Positions 1-10,116 of a DNA stretch of 64,000 nucleotides are shown in pieces. Below the pieces are notes generated by a model. That model was not told where the DNA came from, ran no database searches, and saw nothing but the letters and a program-made list of their open reading frames with translations. This DNA comes from Limonium bicolor (lineage: Eukaryota > Streptophyta > Magnoliopsida > Caryophyllales > Plumbaginaceae). The DNA lies in contig CM041776.1 in NCBI GenBank assembly GCA_023374045.1, positions 280,673,999-280,737,998 of the forward strand, in the 5' to 3' direction. Within the stretch, counting starts at the first letter, position 1, and each line of letters starts with the position of its first letter. Position numbers and translations under genes: made by a program.

Positions 1-853
1 CAGACGTTCGGACATGTCAAACAACATAGTTTTCAAAAACGAATTGCACAGAAACCAGAGGATCAAAACACATTCAAATTGACAACGATTTGTAGAAAAC
101 AACCTTGGGGGTTTGTAGGCATTAAAACAGCAGCAAACAGACAGATTTACAAACACACGCTGAGGCAATTCGCAATTAGAATCCAAAATCTGAAACTCCC
201 CAAGGCTGAACACACTAGCCGAATCCGAGAGCCACCTACCTCAAATAATTAGCAGACGATTCCTGAATCAGAAACTGTAGAGCCGAACCACGAAGAATCC
301 CGAAAAGTAGTCTGACAACGCAATCCCAATTCTCTTAAACTGGCAACCGGAATCGCAGAGGAGGCCAAAAGGGTAGACCGACAGCGAAAGTAGAGAACGA
401 ATTCTGATTCACAACCAGACTGCAGGGAGTCAAGATTAACAAAGGAGGGAGGTTCCAAGAGTTAGAGAATTGCAGAAAATAATCCGGTCACTGTACCTTA
501 AACTGATCAGAGATTCACAACGGGGATGAAATCCACAACCGAACAATCACATCGTAGAATCCAATGACAGCAGCAACTTGGCAGAGTGAGAAGAACAGAG
601 AAGTCTAGAGAGAGAAGAGAGGAGGAGTGTCTGACAAACTGATCGAGGGTTAGGGGATTAGAACGTGATTGAGAGTGAGAAGTTAAGGAATTTAATTACT
701 TACCAGTAATTAGAAGGGAATAAGAAAATGACCCATTTGTCCTCGCCTTTAATTGAAAGGACTCACATGTCCTGAAGGATTAAACAATCCACTCAACTAA
801 CTTTGTAACGAAATAAAATGTGAAAGTCTGAAATCAAACTTTGGGGTATAACA
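1..853 (-). repeat. 3' LTR of Gypsy-1 (partial)
   Basis: These bases align with about 6742-7594 with few mismatches and end in the same TATAACA at 847-853. Only the inner 853 bases of the LTR lie in the window. The first bases are the last TCCGAAC-type palindrome half (GTTCGGAC) of the cluster seen in full in the other LTR. Confidence 0.92.
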
Positions 854-875
854 TCACCTCCCCCTTAAAAGAATT
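854..875 (-). other. Polypurine tract of Gypsy-1
   Basis: Directly inside the 3' LTR the minus strand reads AAGGGGGAGGTGA, a purine run next to the LTR start, as expected for the plus-strand primer of a Ty3/gypsy element. Confidence 0.8.
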
Positions 876-897
876 TCGTCCTCGAAATTAAACGTAC

Positions 898-1182
898 CTA
901 TTGCTCAAAAAGGGCGGGAAACTTAGAGCGTACTTCACTTTTCACTTCCCAGGTTGCCTCTTCCTCTGACTGACCCGCCCACTGAACCTTCACCAAGGGC
1001 ATGGTCTTGCTCCTGAGCTTACGAACATCTCTGGCTAGGATCCTCGAAGGAGCTGCTTCAAACGTGAAGTCTTCTCTTAAATGGAGCGGACCGAAATCAA
1101 TAACATGCGATGGGTCTGGAACATATTTCCTCAGCATGGAAACATGAAACACACTATGCACTGCCGCTAGCGACGGAGGCAA
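898..1182 (-). pseudogene. Gypsy-1 chromodomain (pol C-terminus)
   Basis: The reading frame ends pol. It carries FHVSMLRKYVPDPSHV followed by a chromodomain with VKVQWAGQSEEEATWE and a final KFPALFEQ. In chromoviruses this domain binds chromatin marks and steers integration. The frame itself is uninterrupted to the stop at 898-900, but it is separated from the integrase core by a frameshift near 1170. The aromatic and acidic pattern of the fold (W..EEATWE) is retained. Confidence 0.85.
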
Positions 1183-2379
1183 GGCCAGACGGTAGGCACC
1201 GGCCTGATCCTCTCCAAGATCTCAAAAGGGCCAATGAAGCGAGGGCTAAGCTTGCCTCTCTTCCCAAACCGCACAACTCCACGGACTGGAGAAACCTTCA
1301 GATACACATGGTCTCCTACCTCGAACTCTAGAGGTCGTCTCCTCTGATCGGCGTAGCTCTTCTGACGACTCTGAGCCACAAGCAGGCGCTTCCTGAGGGA
1401 CTGAATCTTACCCACGGCATCCCCAACCAAGTCCGGACCAACAACAGCTCTCTCCTTCAGATCATCCCAACAGATAGGTGATCTGCACCTTCTGCCATAA
1501 AGAGCCTCAAACGGGGCCATCCCGATGCTAGACTGGAAAAGCAAACTCGATCAACGCTACATGCTGATCCCAACTGCCTCCAAAGTCAAGCACACATGCT
1601 CTAAGCATGTCCTCCAGGACCTGATTCGTCCTCTCTGTCTGACCATCTGACTGAGGATGATATGCTGAGCTGAACGACAACTTCGTCCCCAAAGCCTGAT
1701 GCAAGCTCTGCCAGAACCTGGATACGAACCGCGGATCTCTGTCAGACACAATCGAAGCTGGAACTCCATGCAACCGCACTATCTCATCCAGATACGACTG
1801 CGCCAGGCGATGCAAACTGAAGGTCTTCTTGACTGGCAAGAAGTGGGCACTCTTCGTGAGTCTATCCACAATCATCCAAACTGCATCGAACCCTCTCGGA
1901 GTCTTAGGCAGTCCCATGACAAAGTCCATGCCTACACTCTCCCACTTCCACTCCGGAACTGGAAGAGGCTGAAGCAACCCAGCTGGTCTCTGATGCTCGG
2001 CTTTGACCTGCTGACAGGTCCGACATCTGGATATAAAATCAGAAATGTCCCTCTTCATATTGCTCCACTAGAACGTCTCTCGAAGGTCCCGGTACATCTT
2101 CACACCTCCTGGGTGTACCGCGTACGGGGCTCCATGAGCCTCCTGCATAATCTCTCGCCTCAGAGTGTCGTCGGCAGGCACACAAACACGGTCTCTGAAT
2201 CTCAGACAACCATCCTCTGACACCTGAAACTCAGACTCCTGACCAGCAGCTAAACCCTCTCTGATCTTACACAACTCGGCGTCAAGCTCCTGACTGGCCT
2301 TGATCCGGTCGATCAAGGTAGGCTGAATCTGCAACACTACCAACATCCCAGACCTCTCTGGACGGACAACCCAGATACC
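1167..2379 (-). pseudogene. Gypsy-1 integrase
   Basis: The HHCC zinc-binding module is visible around 2030-2170 (YAVHPGG, then CRTCQQVK). The catalytic core follows with D in GMDFVMGLP, D in VSDRDPRF and E in QSDGQTERTNQVLED. The GPY/F-type module (SPRFIGPFEIL) lies near 1170-1260. Integrase would join element DNA to the host chromosome. Breaks include a stop between the zinc module and the core near 2060 and frameshifts near 1535 and 1170, so no complete protein can be made. Confidence 0.88.
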
Positions 2380-2835
2380 CATACGCTGCAACTCGAGAGC
2401 AGACCTCTGCACACCAGACAAAGCACACGCAGCTCCCGACAGACCCCTCCTACTGAGCGCATCAACAACCACATTCGCTCTACCAGGATGGTAGAGGATG
2501 TCCAAATCGTAGTCATGCATCAACTCTAGCCACCTTCTCTGCCTTAAGTTCAGCTCCTTCTGAGTGAACAAGTACTTGAGGCTCTAATGGTTCGTGTACA
2601 CCTTGCACGACGCTCCGTATAGGTAGTGCCTCCAAATCTTCAATGCAAACACTACAACAGCTAACTCTAGGACGTGGGTCGGGTAATTCTTCTCGTATGG
2701 CTTAAGCTGACGAGAGCCATACACTACTACCTTCCCCTGCTGCATCAGAACACACCCAAGTCCCTTATGGGACGCATCGCAGAATACCTCAAGACCCTCG
2801 GTCCCCTCTGGAAGAGTCAAGATCGGCGCAAACAT
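2380..2835 (-). pseudogene. Gypsy-1 RNase H
   Basis: The domain runs from [17 protein letters not shown] through [19 protein letters not shown] to DALSRR. This is the Ty3-type RNase H that removes the RNA template after reverse transcription. The third catalytic carboxylate motif, normally TDH, reads TNH here (GAC to AAC) and is followed at once by a stop near 2585, so the domain is doubly inactivated. The remainder continues in the 2068-2571 frame. Confidence 0.85.
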
Positions 2836-3889
2836 CAGCCTCTTCTACAACTCCTGTAAGCACTGCTCACAAGCCTCACTCCACTCAAACCTCACCTCCT
2901 TCTGTAGCAGACAGGTCAACGGAATAACTAACTTGGAGAAGCCCTCCACAAACTTACGATAGTAGCCCGCTAGTCCAAGGAAGCTACGAATCTCTCCAAC
3001 ATTAGTGGGTCTGGCCCACTCGGTGATAGCTCTAATCTTCTCCGGGTCCACGGAGATACCATCCTTGGAGACCACATGCCCCAAGAATACCACCTGGTCC
3101 AACCAAAACTCATACTTCTTCAGCTTCGCGTACAGCTCCTTCTTCCTCAGAGTTGAAGTACTGTCCTCAAATGCTCCTCGTGCTCCTCAGCACTCTTGGA
3201 ATACACCAAGATGTCATCAATAAACACCACAACGAACTGGTCCAAGAACGGCTTGAAGACCCGGTTCATCATGTCCATAAATATAGAAGGCACATTCGTC
3301 AGACCGAATGGCATCACTAGGAACTCGTAGTGTCCATAACGAGTCCTGAAGGCAGACTTAGGCACGTCGTCTGCCTTAATCCTCAACTGATGATAACCGG
3401 ACCTCAGATTGATCTTCGAAAACACCTTAGCTCCTGCTAACTGGTCAATCAAGTCATCTATGCGCGGGAGAGGGTACCTATTCTTAATGGTAACCTTGTT
3501 TAGCTCCCTGTAGTCGATGCACAAGCGCATGCTACCATCCTTCTTCTTAACAAACAGAACAGGCGCACCCCACAGCGACACACTAGGGCGAAAAAGCCCT
3601 TGTCCAATAGTTCCTACAACTGGACCTTCAGCTCCTTCAGCTCAGCAGGCGCCATCCGGTGTGGGGCCTTAGAAATCGGCTGAGTCTCAGGTACGAGCTC
3701 GATCGAGAACTCCACCTCTCTGACAGGGTGAAGCCCAGGCACATCATCCTGAAACACGTCGGGGAAGTCTCTGACCACTGGGATATCCTCCAACTTCACA
3801 TCCTTGCGAACCTCAGGGATGTAGCACAGAAATCCCTGGCATCCTTTCCTCACATAGCGAAACACCTGCATGGCTGAAATGACTGGCGG
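2836..3889 (-). pseudogene. Gypsy-1 reverse transcriptase
   Basis: Typical Ty3/gypsy RT blocks are present: [46 protein letters not shown] and the catalytic [10 protein letters not shown]. The connection block [11 protein letters not shown] and the [12 protein letters not shown] motif follow in another frame at 2845-3102. A nonsense codon near 3614 and a frameshift near 3145 split the domain into three pieces. Confidence 0.9.
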
Positions 3890-4258
3890 CGAGCACGGGA
3901 TTCCATTCCCTGCTACAACTAGGAGGGGCTGACCCGGCTCCTCAAAAGTGACCCTTGACGCAGCACAATCAATGTGGGCATGGTGGGGAGCAAGCCAGTC
4001 CATACCCAGAATCACATCAAAGTTGCTCATCTCCATAGGGATGAGGTTAGCATACATAGTCCTATCTCTGACTAACAAAGGACTATCTTTACAAATAGAA
4101 TTTAATAGCATAGAAGAGTTCCTAACCAAAGGGCTATGCACACACAATTCCACACTCAAGGGCACAACAGGCAGATCGAGCTCACTCACTAACTCAGCAG
4201 ATATAAAAGAGTGAGTGGCTCTAGAATCAAACAGACAGAAAACAGAGTGAGATGACAG
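3890..4258 (-). pseudogene. Gypsy-1 aspartic protease (active-site variant)
   Basis: This is a retroviral-type aspartic protease domain that would cleave the polyprotein. The active-site loop near 4225 reads FDSRATHSF where the family has D(S/T)GA, so the glycine is replaced by arginine (GGA to AGA). The downstream FDVILGMDWL block is intact. A TAG stop at 4259-4261 separates it from gag. Confidence 0.82.
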
Positions 4259-5369
4259 CTAGAGAATACTTGTGACAACTCTGTCAGTAGATCGGTCTCT
4301 CTCTCCAGCCATCGCATAGACTCTGGCCTGGCCCTGGGGCTTCTTCTGCTCAGCCCGATCTCTATCTCTGGGCTCTGAAGTAGACCCTCCCGTCCTACCT
4401 CCTGAGCTGCCCCTGCTCCTCTCGGCCTGAGGGCAGTCAGCTATCCTATGCTCCAAGGATCCACACTTGAAGCAAGCTCCAGACTTCTTGTAGCAGTCCC
4501 GACCTCGGTGAAACTTGCCACACACCTGGCACTTCGGAACAGATGAAGAAGAAGACGAACCACCCCTATCTCTTGAACCCTGGCGGTCCCCAGATCGGTC
4601 TGCAGTAGACTGCTTCTTCTGAGAACAGACTGATCCCTCCTATCACTCTCGTCGGACCTCTGCTTCCTCTTCTGGTCCTTCCCGCCAGACTGGCGGCCCC
4701 TCAGATCAGCCTCCACCAACAAGGCGACATCAACAACGTCCCTGAAGGTCTTGTGACGCAGCGGTGTCACAGCAGAGCGGATGTCTGGCCTCAAGCCGCT
4801 CTCGAACATCCTGGCCTTCCTATGCTTGTCGGGCTCAGGTGAAAACTTAGACAAACTGATGAACTTCCTGACGTAGTCCTCCACACTCATGTCCCGACCC
4901 TGGCGAAGCCGATTATACTCCATGATGCGCTGGTCCTTATAGACGTCGGGGTAGAACTGCTTATTGAACTCCCAGGTAAACTGGTCCCACGTCCAAGGCT
5001 GTGGGAACCTCCTCATCACGGACCTCCACCACTCCTTAGCCTCAGCCATAAACAGAAAAGTAGCAAAGTCGACCTTCTGCTCCTCCTCGCAGCCATGACC
5101 CGAAGTAGATCCTCTACCTCAGTCAACCAATGACTGGCCTCCTAGGGGTCTCCTGCCCCATCGAACGACGGAGGCTTCAGCTTCATGAACTCCTGAAGCG
5201 CCTTCACATTCCGGCCACCCGCCTCAGCAGCCCCGGCTCCAGCTGTACCACCAGCTGCTCCTCCAAGGGCTCCTCCAGCTGCAACTGTCTGCAGCAGCTG
5301 GGTCATGAACTGCTGGACCGCCTCAGCGACACCGCCCTGGGGAGTGACTAGAGCTCTTCGTGGCGGCAT
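4259..5369 (-). pseudogene. Gypsy-1 gag with zinc knuckles
   Basis: Gag starts at the MPPRRALVTP methionine at 5369, just inside the primer site. The capsid region (EWWRSVMRRFPQPWTWDQF, QFYPDVYKDQRIMEYNRL) is at 4900-5049. The nucleocapsid with a CCHC knuckle CFKCGSLEHRIADC is near 4440-4530, preceded by a related CGKFHRGRDC motif. A TAG stop near 5141, a one-base loss near 5090 and a frameshift near 4600 disable it. Confidence 0.85.
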
Positions 5370-5473
5370 TCTGAAAATACAAAGAGCACGTAATTCAGAC
5401 TTAGAACTCCAAAGCACAGGTACTGACTGACTGACTGACTAACTAATTCTAGATTCCCATCAGATTGAAACAT

Positions 5474-5486
5474 GGCTCTGATACCA
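5474..5486 (-). other. Primer-binding site, tRNA-Met (Gypsy-1)
   Basis: The minus strand reads TGGTATCAGAGCC, the usual primer site for initiator tRNA-Met, six bases from the LTR edge at 5492. Confidence 0.9.
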
Positions 5487-5491
5487 CTAAA

Positions 5492-7594
5492 TGTAACACC
5501 GCCAACACTGGCCTAGGAGTTAGGGATGTTACACGCCGCGTATTATTACTTAATAACGCAGGGCTCTAAATATCGAACGCAAGCAAACAAAATAAAGGCC
5601 CAAAACAGAATACTTATATAAAAGTGTAGTCGAAGAATGTCGAAACATCCAAATGCTAATACAGAATCCTCAACCGGATGTCAAAAGCGGAAGCTAACAA
5701 CTGAGGCCCAAAGGCTACAAGTAAAAATGCAAAAAAGTCTCAAAAGAACTAAACATATCAAAAGCTAAACTCCAGAAGTTGAACAAAGTGATCCTCATTG
5801 ATCAATCTGCAATGTTAGATAAAGTAGGGGAATGAGCAAACAACTATGCCTAGTAGATGACCAACATCATCAACCAGCATGCTCAAAACATTTATAGAAT
5901 GTTATCAAATCAGAAGTAGACAGAAGGAAAGCCATAATCCACAATAGAAATCAGAAGTAGAAGTCCAAACGCAAACGGACTATTCAGACTTCAAAACAAC
6001 CGGAAGCGGAAACAGAAGGGGACCTTAGTTGATCACAGCATACAGACAGAACGGGGACAACCCGTGAACAGAATGAGGAAACCTCACTCGTAAACAGAAC
6101 ATGTGGAACACCTGTGAACAGAATGGGGAACGTCACCCGTGAAACAGAAGGATATCCTACATAGCGCGCTACGAGACAGCTAAACCAGCCGTCCAAGGTT
6201 CAGATACAGAGATAACTAGGTCCCAAAACAGAAGCTTAAATACAATTAATCATATGTGCACCAACGGCACCACAATATAAATAGCTTGGAAATCAGAAGG
6301 GGAATCCAACCCCACAGACGGAAGTCAAAACGGAGCTCAAACGAGCAAGTTATGGTCAAAACAGTGCCATGTCCGAACTTGTGTCCGGACATCAACGTTC
6401 GGACACAAGTCGAGACTCAGAAGTTAAAATTAGACGAATGTCCGAACATCAAAGCTCGGACGGATGTTCAGACGCTTTCGGAAATCAGATACGCGTAATG
6501 TCCGAACTTGTGTCCGAATGTCAAAGTAAGTTCGGACACAAGTCGAAGCAAAATCAGAGAAGCCAGAAGGGTGTGTCCGAACTTCTGTCCGGACTTACAA
6601 GTTCGGACACCATACGAGACTTGTAAGTCGGACTCGTCTTTGCACCCCGTCCGAACATCAAAGCTCGGACGGAAGTTCGGACACGGTTTAAAACTCAGAA
6701 ATCAGAGCGCAAACGAGGTTTCTCCGAACTTCAATGATCGGACAGACGTTCGGACATGTCAAACAGCACAGTTTTTAGAAACGAATTGCACAGAAACCAG
6801 AGGCTCAAAACACATTCAAATTGACAACGATTTGTAGAAAACAACCTTGGGGGTTTGTAGGCAATAAAACAGTAGCAAACGGACAGATTTACAAACACAC
6901 GCTGAGGCAATCCGCAATTAGAATCCATAATCTGAAACTCCCCAAGGCTGAACACACTAGCCGAATCCGAGAGCCACCTACCTCAAATAATTAGCAGATG
7001 ATTCCCGAATCAGAAACTGCAGAGCCCAACCACGAAAAATCCCGAAAAGCAGACCGACAACGCAATCCTAATTCTCTTAAACTGGCAACCGGAATCGTAG
7101 AGGAGGCCAAAAGAGTAGACCGACAGCGAAAGCAGAGAACGAATTCTGATTCACACCAGATTGCTGGGAGTCAAGATTAACAAAGGAGGGAGGTTCCAAG
7201 AGTTAGAGAATTGCAGAAAATAATCCGGTCACTGTACCTTAAACTGATCAGAGATTCACAAAGGGGACGGAATCCACAACCGAACAATCACTTCGCAGAA
7301 TCCAATGACAACAGCAACTTGGCAGAGTGAGAAGAACAGAGAAGTCTAGAGAGAGAAGACAGGAGGAGCGTCTGACAAACTGATCGAGGGTTAGGGGATT
7401 AGAACGTGATTGAGAGTGGGAAGTTAAGGAATTTAATTACTTACCAGTAATTAGAAGGGAATAAGAAAATGACCCATTCATCCTCGGCTTTAATTAAAAG
7501 GACTCCCATGTCCTGAAGGATTAAACAATTCACTCAATTAACTTTGTAACGAAATAAAATGCGAAAGTCTGAAATCAAACTTTGGGGTATAACA
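5492..7594 (-). repeat. 5' LTR of Gypsy-1 (2.1 kb)
   Basis: On the plus strand the LTR starts TGTAACACC and ends GGGGTATAACA, giving TG...CA ends. Its right part matches 1-853. The right edge abuts copia coding sequence. A cluster of TCCGAAC palindromes lies inside (6369-6760). The rest (5510-6365) shows no further structure that I can name. Confidence 0.9.
6369..6760. repeat. TCCGAAC/GTTCGGA palindrome cluster in Gypsy-1 LTR
   Basis: About seven imperfect dyads are present. They typically have the form GTCCGAAC, a short middle often containing GTCCGGAC, then GTTCGGAC, with ACAAGTCGAGA following several copies. Each unit is roughly 40-60 bases and can fold back on itself. The same motif recurs in LTRs of other families in this window. 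Confidence 0.85.
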
Positions 7595-8460
7595 GGAACT
7601 ACCCAACTCCTATGCATTGTCACTTATGACAACTTTGCCTCTAGAATCAAACTATCTCTCTACCATACGTATAAAGTAAATAATGGCTTGCTAGACCTCA
7701 TTTTTATGTGACAACATTTGTTCCCACATCGTGCAAGTATTATCATCAAGAAAGCAAATAACGTATTTATACCCGTTATACGTTTAAGATAAAAAAGGAC
7801 CCCAAAGGTCAACATGTAGCATCTCAAATGGTCACATAGTTTTGATTTCAAAGTGTGCAAAAGGATGTCACTGAGCTCTTGCTTTATAACAAACATCACA
7901 AGTAGATTGTTGCAAACAAACTTCCTTCTTTATTAGACCCATGTCAACAAGTTTGTCAAAAGGTACATGTCCTAGCTTAACATGTATTTCAAAAGCTGAT
8001 AAACTACTAAAAGAAGTTAAACTAAAATTTCTACAATCTGCTGCACTTCTCTTCCGAATCAATCTACCAGCCCCGCTCTTGGCACGATTGACATCCAAAA
8101 AATATAGGTCGCCATGCTCTTCTCCCAGTAACTCAGTCGTCCTTGTAATAAGGTCCTGGGTAGAACAACAACGAGAAGTAAATGTAGATCATATGTGTAC
8201 TGTTTGATCAACTTGTGAACTGATATGTAGTTAAACCGAAATTTCTAGCACATAAAGAACACCACTAAACCAAAAATTGTTCCCAAATTTTACATCGCCA
8301 ATTATGTAGAACTGTTGTGGCTGAATATCTAGCAAGATAACTAACTTACAACGATCCAAATTTCGCATGTTAACAAACGAACTAAAAGACCCACTGATAT
8401 GATATGTGGCTCCTGTATCTAGAATCCACTTAGCAGCCAAACCAACCAACTCATTTCTTA
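7595..8460 (-). pseudogene. Copia-1 protease and integrase N-terminus
   Basis: The protease shows WILDTGATYHISGS at 8390-8440, with an intact DTGA catalytic triad. The pre-integrase/zinc region follows at 7868-8098 (KLGHVPFDKLVDMG, STCDVCYKARAQ), giving the HHCC pattern. The start of the integrase core is traceable to 7595, where the frame is severed by Gypsy-1. Several stops interrupt the path. Confidence 0.82.
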
Positions 8461-8689
8461 ATAAACACTGCTATTAAGAGAAATTCCTATATTCTTACCA
8501 GAGAAATTACAGAAAGATGTTTCTTCTTTTGCAACATTTGATTTGCCTCCTTGATTTAACCCAGCTATCTGTTGGAGTATCTTCGGGCTCAGTTGACTGA
8601 TTACCTCTGAGGCATGATTTTCCTTACCAGAATGAATTTCCCTAGTAGATAAGCCACTGTTGGTTTCTTCTTTCTATAATGAACAACAT

Positions 8690-9610
8690 CACGCCGATGA
8701 AGCTGATAACATTCTACAGCTAGATGTCCTGTTCTACCACAATGCATGAACTTTTGGCGTTAAAAACACTCATCAAATGAATGCCCTGTTTTACTACAGA
8801 AAGTGAAAATTTGTCATCTTCTCTCTACACCTTTAACTTTTGTATAATATTTGTTTGTGCTAGAATTTGAACTAGCACTCATAAAAGACAACACATCACT
8901 CATCCCCTTGTCATTCTTTCTTTGTTCTTCTTCATGAACAAGAAGAGAGAAAGCTTCTTCAAGGCTTGGAGCTTGTTTCATTGCAAAAAGCTGACCTTTA
9001 ATAAGAAAATAACGCCTATCAAGACCCATAAGAAATTGAATAAACTTAACTTGTTCCTCTTGCTCCCTCAATGTTTTTTCATAATGAAAATTACATTCTG
9101 TGGGTGGTTTGGCAAGTTTGATCTCTCCCTAAACTTTCTGAAGCTTTGCAAAATAATCAATAACAGAATCATCTCCTTGTTTGATTGCAGCAAGCGTCTT
9201 CTTCAAACCATGAATCATAGCAAGATTATTCTGTTCATACCTTTTGTAAAGAGAATCCCAAATCTATTTGGGAGTATTTGAGAACATTGGGCTTCGTGCA
9301 ATCTTAGAATCCAACGAACCAATGATCCAGGAAACTACAAGAGAACTGGAATGGACCCATGCAGCCTCACGAACTAGATCTTCTTCACCTCTCCAGTAAC
9401 AAAACCATACTTGTTCTTTCCTTGTTGACTGAGTATCATCATCCATTTCCATCCCAGAAAACCAGTGCCTGTAAATTTCGGTGCTAAATTGACTCCTGGT
9501 TGTTTTGATCTGTGAATGTACCGTGGATCTAAAACATCAATTACACTTGTGACGGTTCTTGAACCACCGACGGGTGTTTTGCCTGTTTTCCTGTCATCAA
9601 CCATTATCAA
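8690..9610 (-). pseudogene. Copia-1 gag
   Basis: The N-terminal part DPRYIHRSKQPGVNLAPKF...GTGFLGWKW matches the copia gag N-terminal family (Retrotran_gag_3 type). The middle part (EEQVKFIQFLMGLDRRY) is the UBN2-type capsid region at 8814-9071. Zinc-knuckle remnants (CSKTGHSFDEC, HCGRTGHLAVEC) follow near 8710-8810. The start codon is at 9608-9610. At least two frameshifts and stops break the gene. Confidence 0.82.
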
Positions 9611-9641
9611 CCCTCAACCGTAAACTACGCTAAATTTAATT

Positions 9642-9653
9642 GCTCTGATACCA
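9642..9653 (-). other. Primer-binding site, tRNA-Met (Copia-1)
   Basis: The minus strand reads TGGTATCAGAGC three bases from the LTR edge. Confidence 0.88.
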
Positions 9654-9656
9654 TAA

Positions 9657-10116
9657 TGAAATATTAAGCATTGTATGTGTAGAAACAACAAAAAGATTGA
9701 CAAAGGAAGAAGATGAAGTGAATAACCGCTTCTGTATTGTTGTATTACGTTACGATCTAGAACAAAATTGTTCTCTTGTACATATATATATATATGACCT
9801 AATAACAAAGGTCAAAATGACACATATCAAATTGAAAAGAAACTTAAATCGACACAAGCTACTGAGTACGCCGCGCTATAATTATGTCCGGCTAACCATT
9901 CAGGTGGCCATCCGGGTGAGATTGTCTCCTGGACGCCATTATGATATCAATCTCTAGTCACATCCGGCTGAGCCTTCCGGGTGACCGTCATCCGGACACG
10001 TGCCGCCTGGATGCCATTATGAAAGTGTTTTATAGTCACGTCCGGGTGACCGTCATCCGGACACTTCAGCTGGATGGAATTATAATAGAATTTACAATAT
10101 TGGTACGAAAACATCA
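9657..10116 (-). repeat. 5' LTR of Copia-1 (460 bp)
   Basis: It starts TGAAATATTAAGC and ends AAAACATCA on the plus strand. It is homologous to the shorter LTR at 30789-31111. The extra length lies at 9895-10075, which holds repeated TCCGGGTGACCGTCATCCGG palindromes; the shorter LTR has one such unit. Confidence 0.85.

Larger units (their letters stand above)
1..7594 (-). mobile_element. Gypsy-1: Ty3/gypsy chromovirus (Tekay-like), degenerate
   Basis: This is an LTR retrotransposon read on the minus strand. From right to left it shows the 5' LTR, a tRNA-Met primer site, gag, protease, reverse transcriptase, RNase H, integrase, chromodomain, polypurine tract and a 3' LTR cut by the window edge. 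The order PR-RT-RH-INT and the C-terminal chromodomain define a Ty3/gypsy chromovirus. It sits inside the integrase region of a copia element whose sequence resumes at 7595. All open frames are broken by stops or frameshifts, so the copy cannot encode its own proteins. The target duplication cannot be checked because the left end is outside the window. Confidence 0.93.
7595..10116 (-). mobile_element. Copia-1: Ty1/copia element, 5' half
   Basis: This is a minus-strand copia element with its 5' LTR at 9657-10116, primer site, gag, protease and start of integrase. The integrase stops at 7595, where Gypsy-1 was inserted; the rest would lie left of the window. Domain order PR before INT is the copia order. 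All frames carry stops. Confidence 0.88.

Noticed and set aside
249..458. Minus-strand 69-residue open frame in the Gypsy-1 LTR
   Set aside because: The LTR repeat at 6990-7200 does not keep the frame, and there are no recognisable motifs.
5474..5486. tRNA gene fragment (TGGTATCAGAGCC, also at 9642 and 20034)
   Set aside because: It lies at an LTR edge in each case and is the primer-binding site, not a tRNA gene.
6369..6760. Short open frames across the TCCGAAC clusters (similar peptides with SELVSGH or VRTSKFGH in several places)
   Set aside because: They come from the repeated palindrome itself, occur on both strands and in several frames, and have no conserved start or codon pattern.
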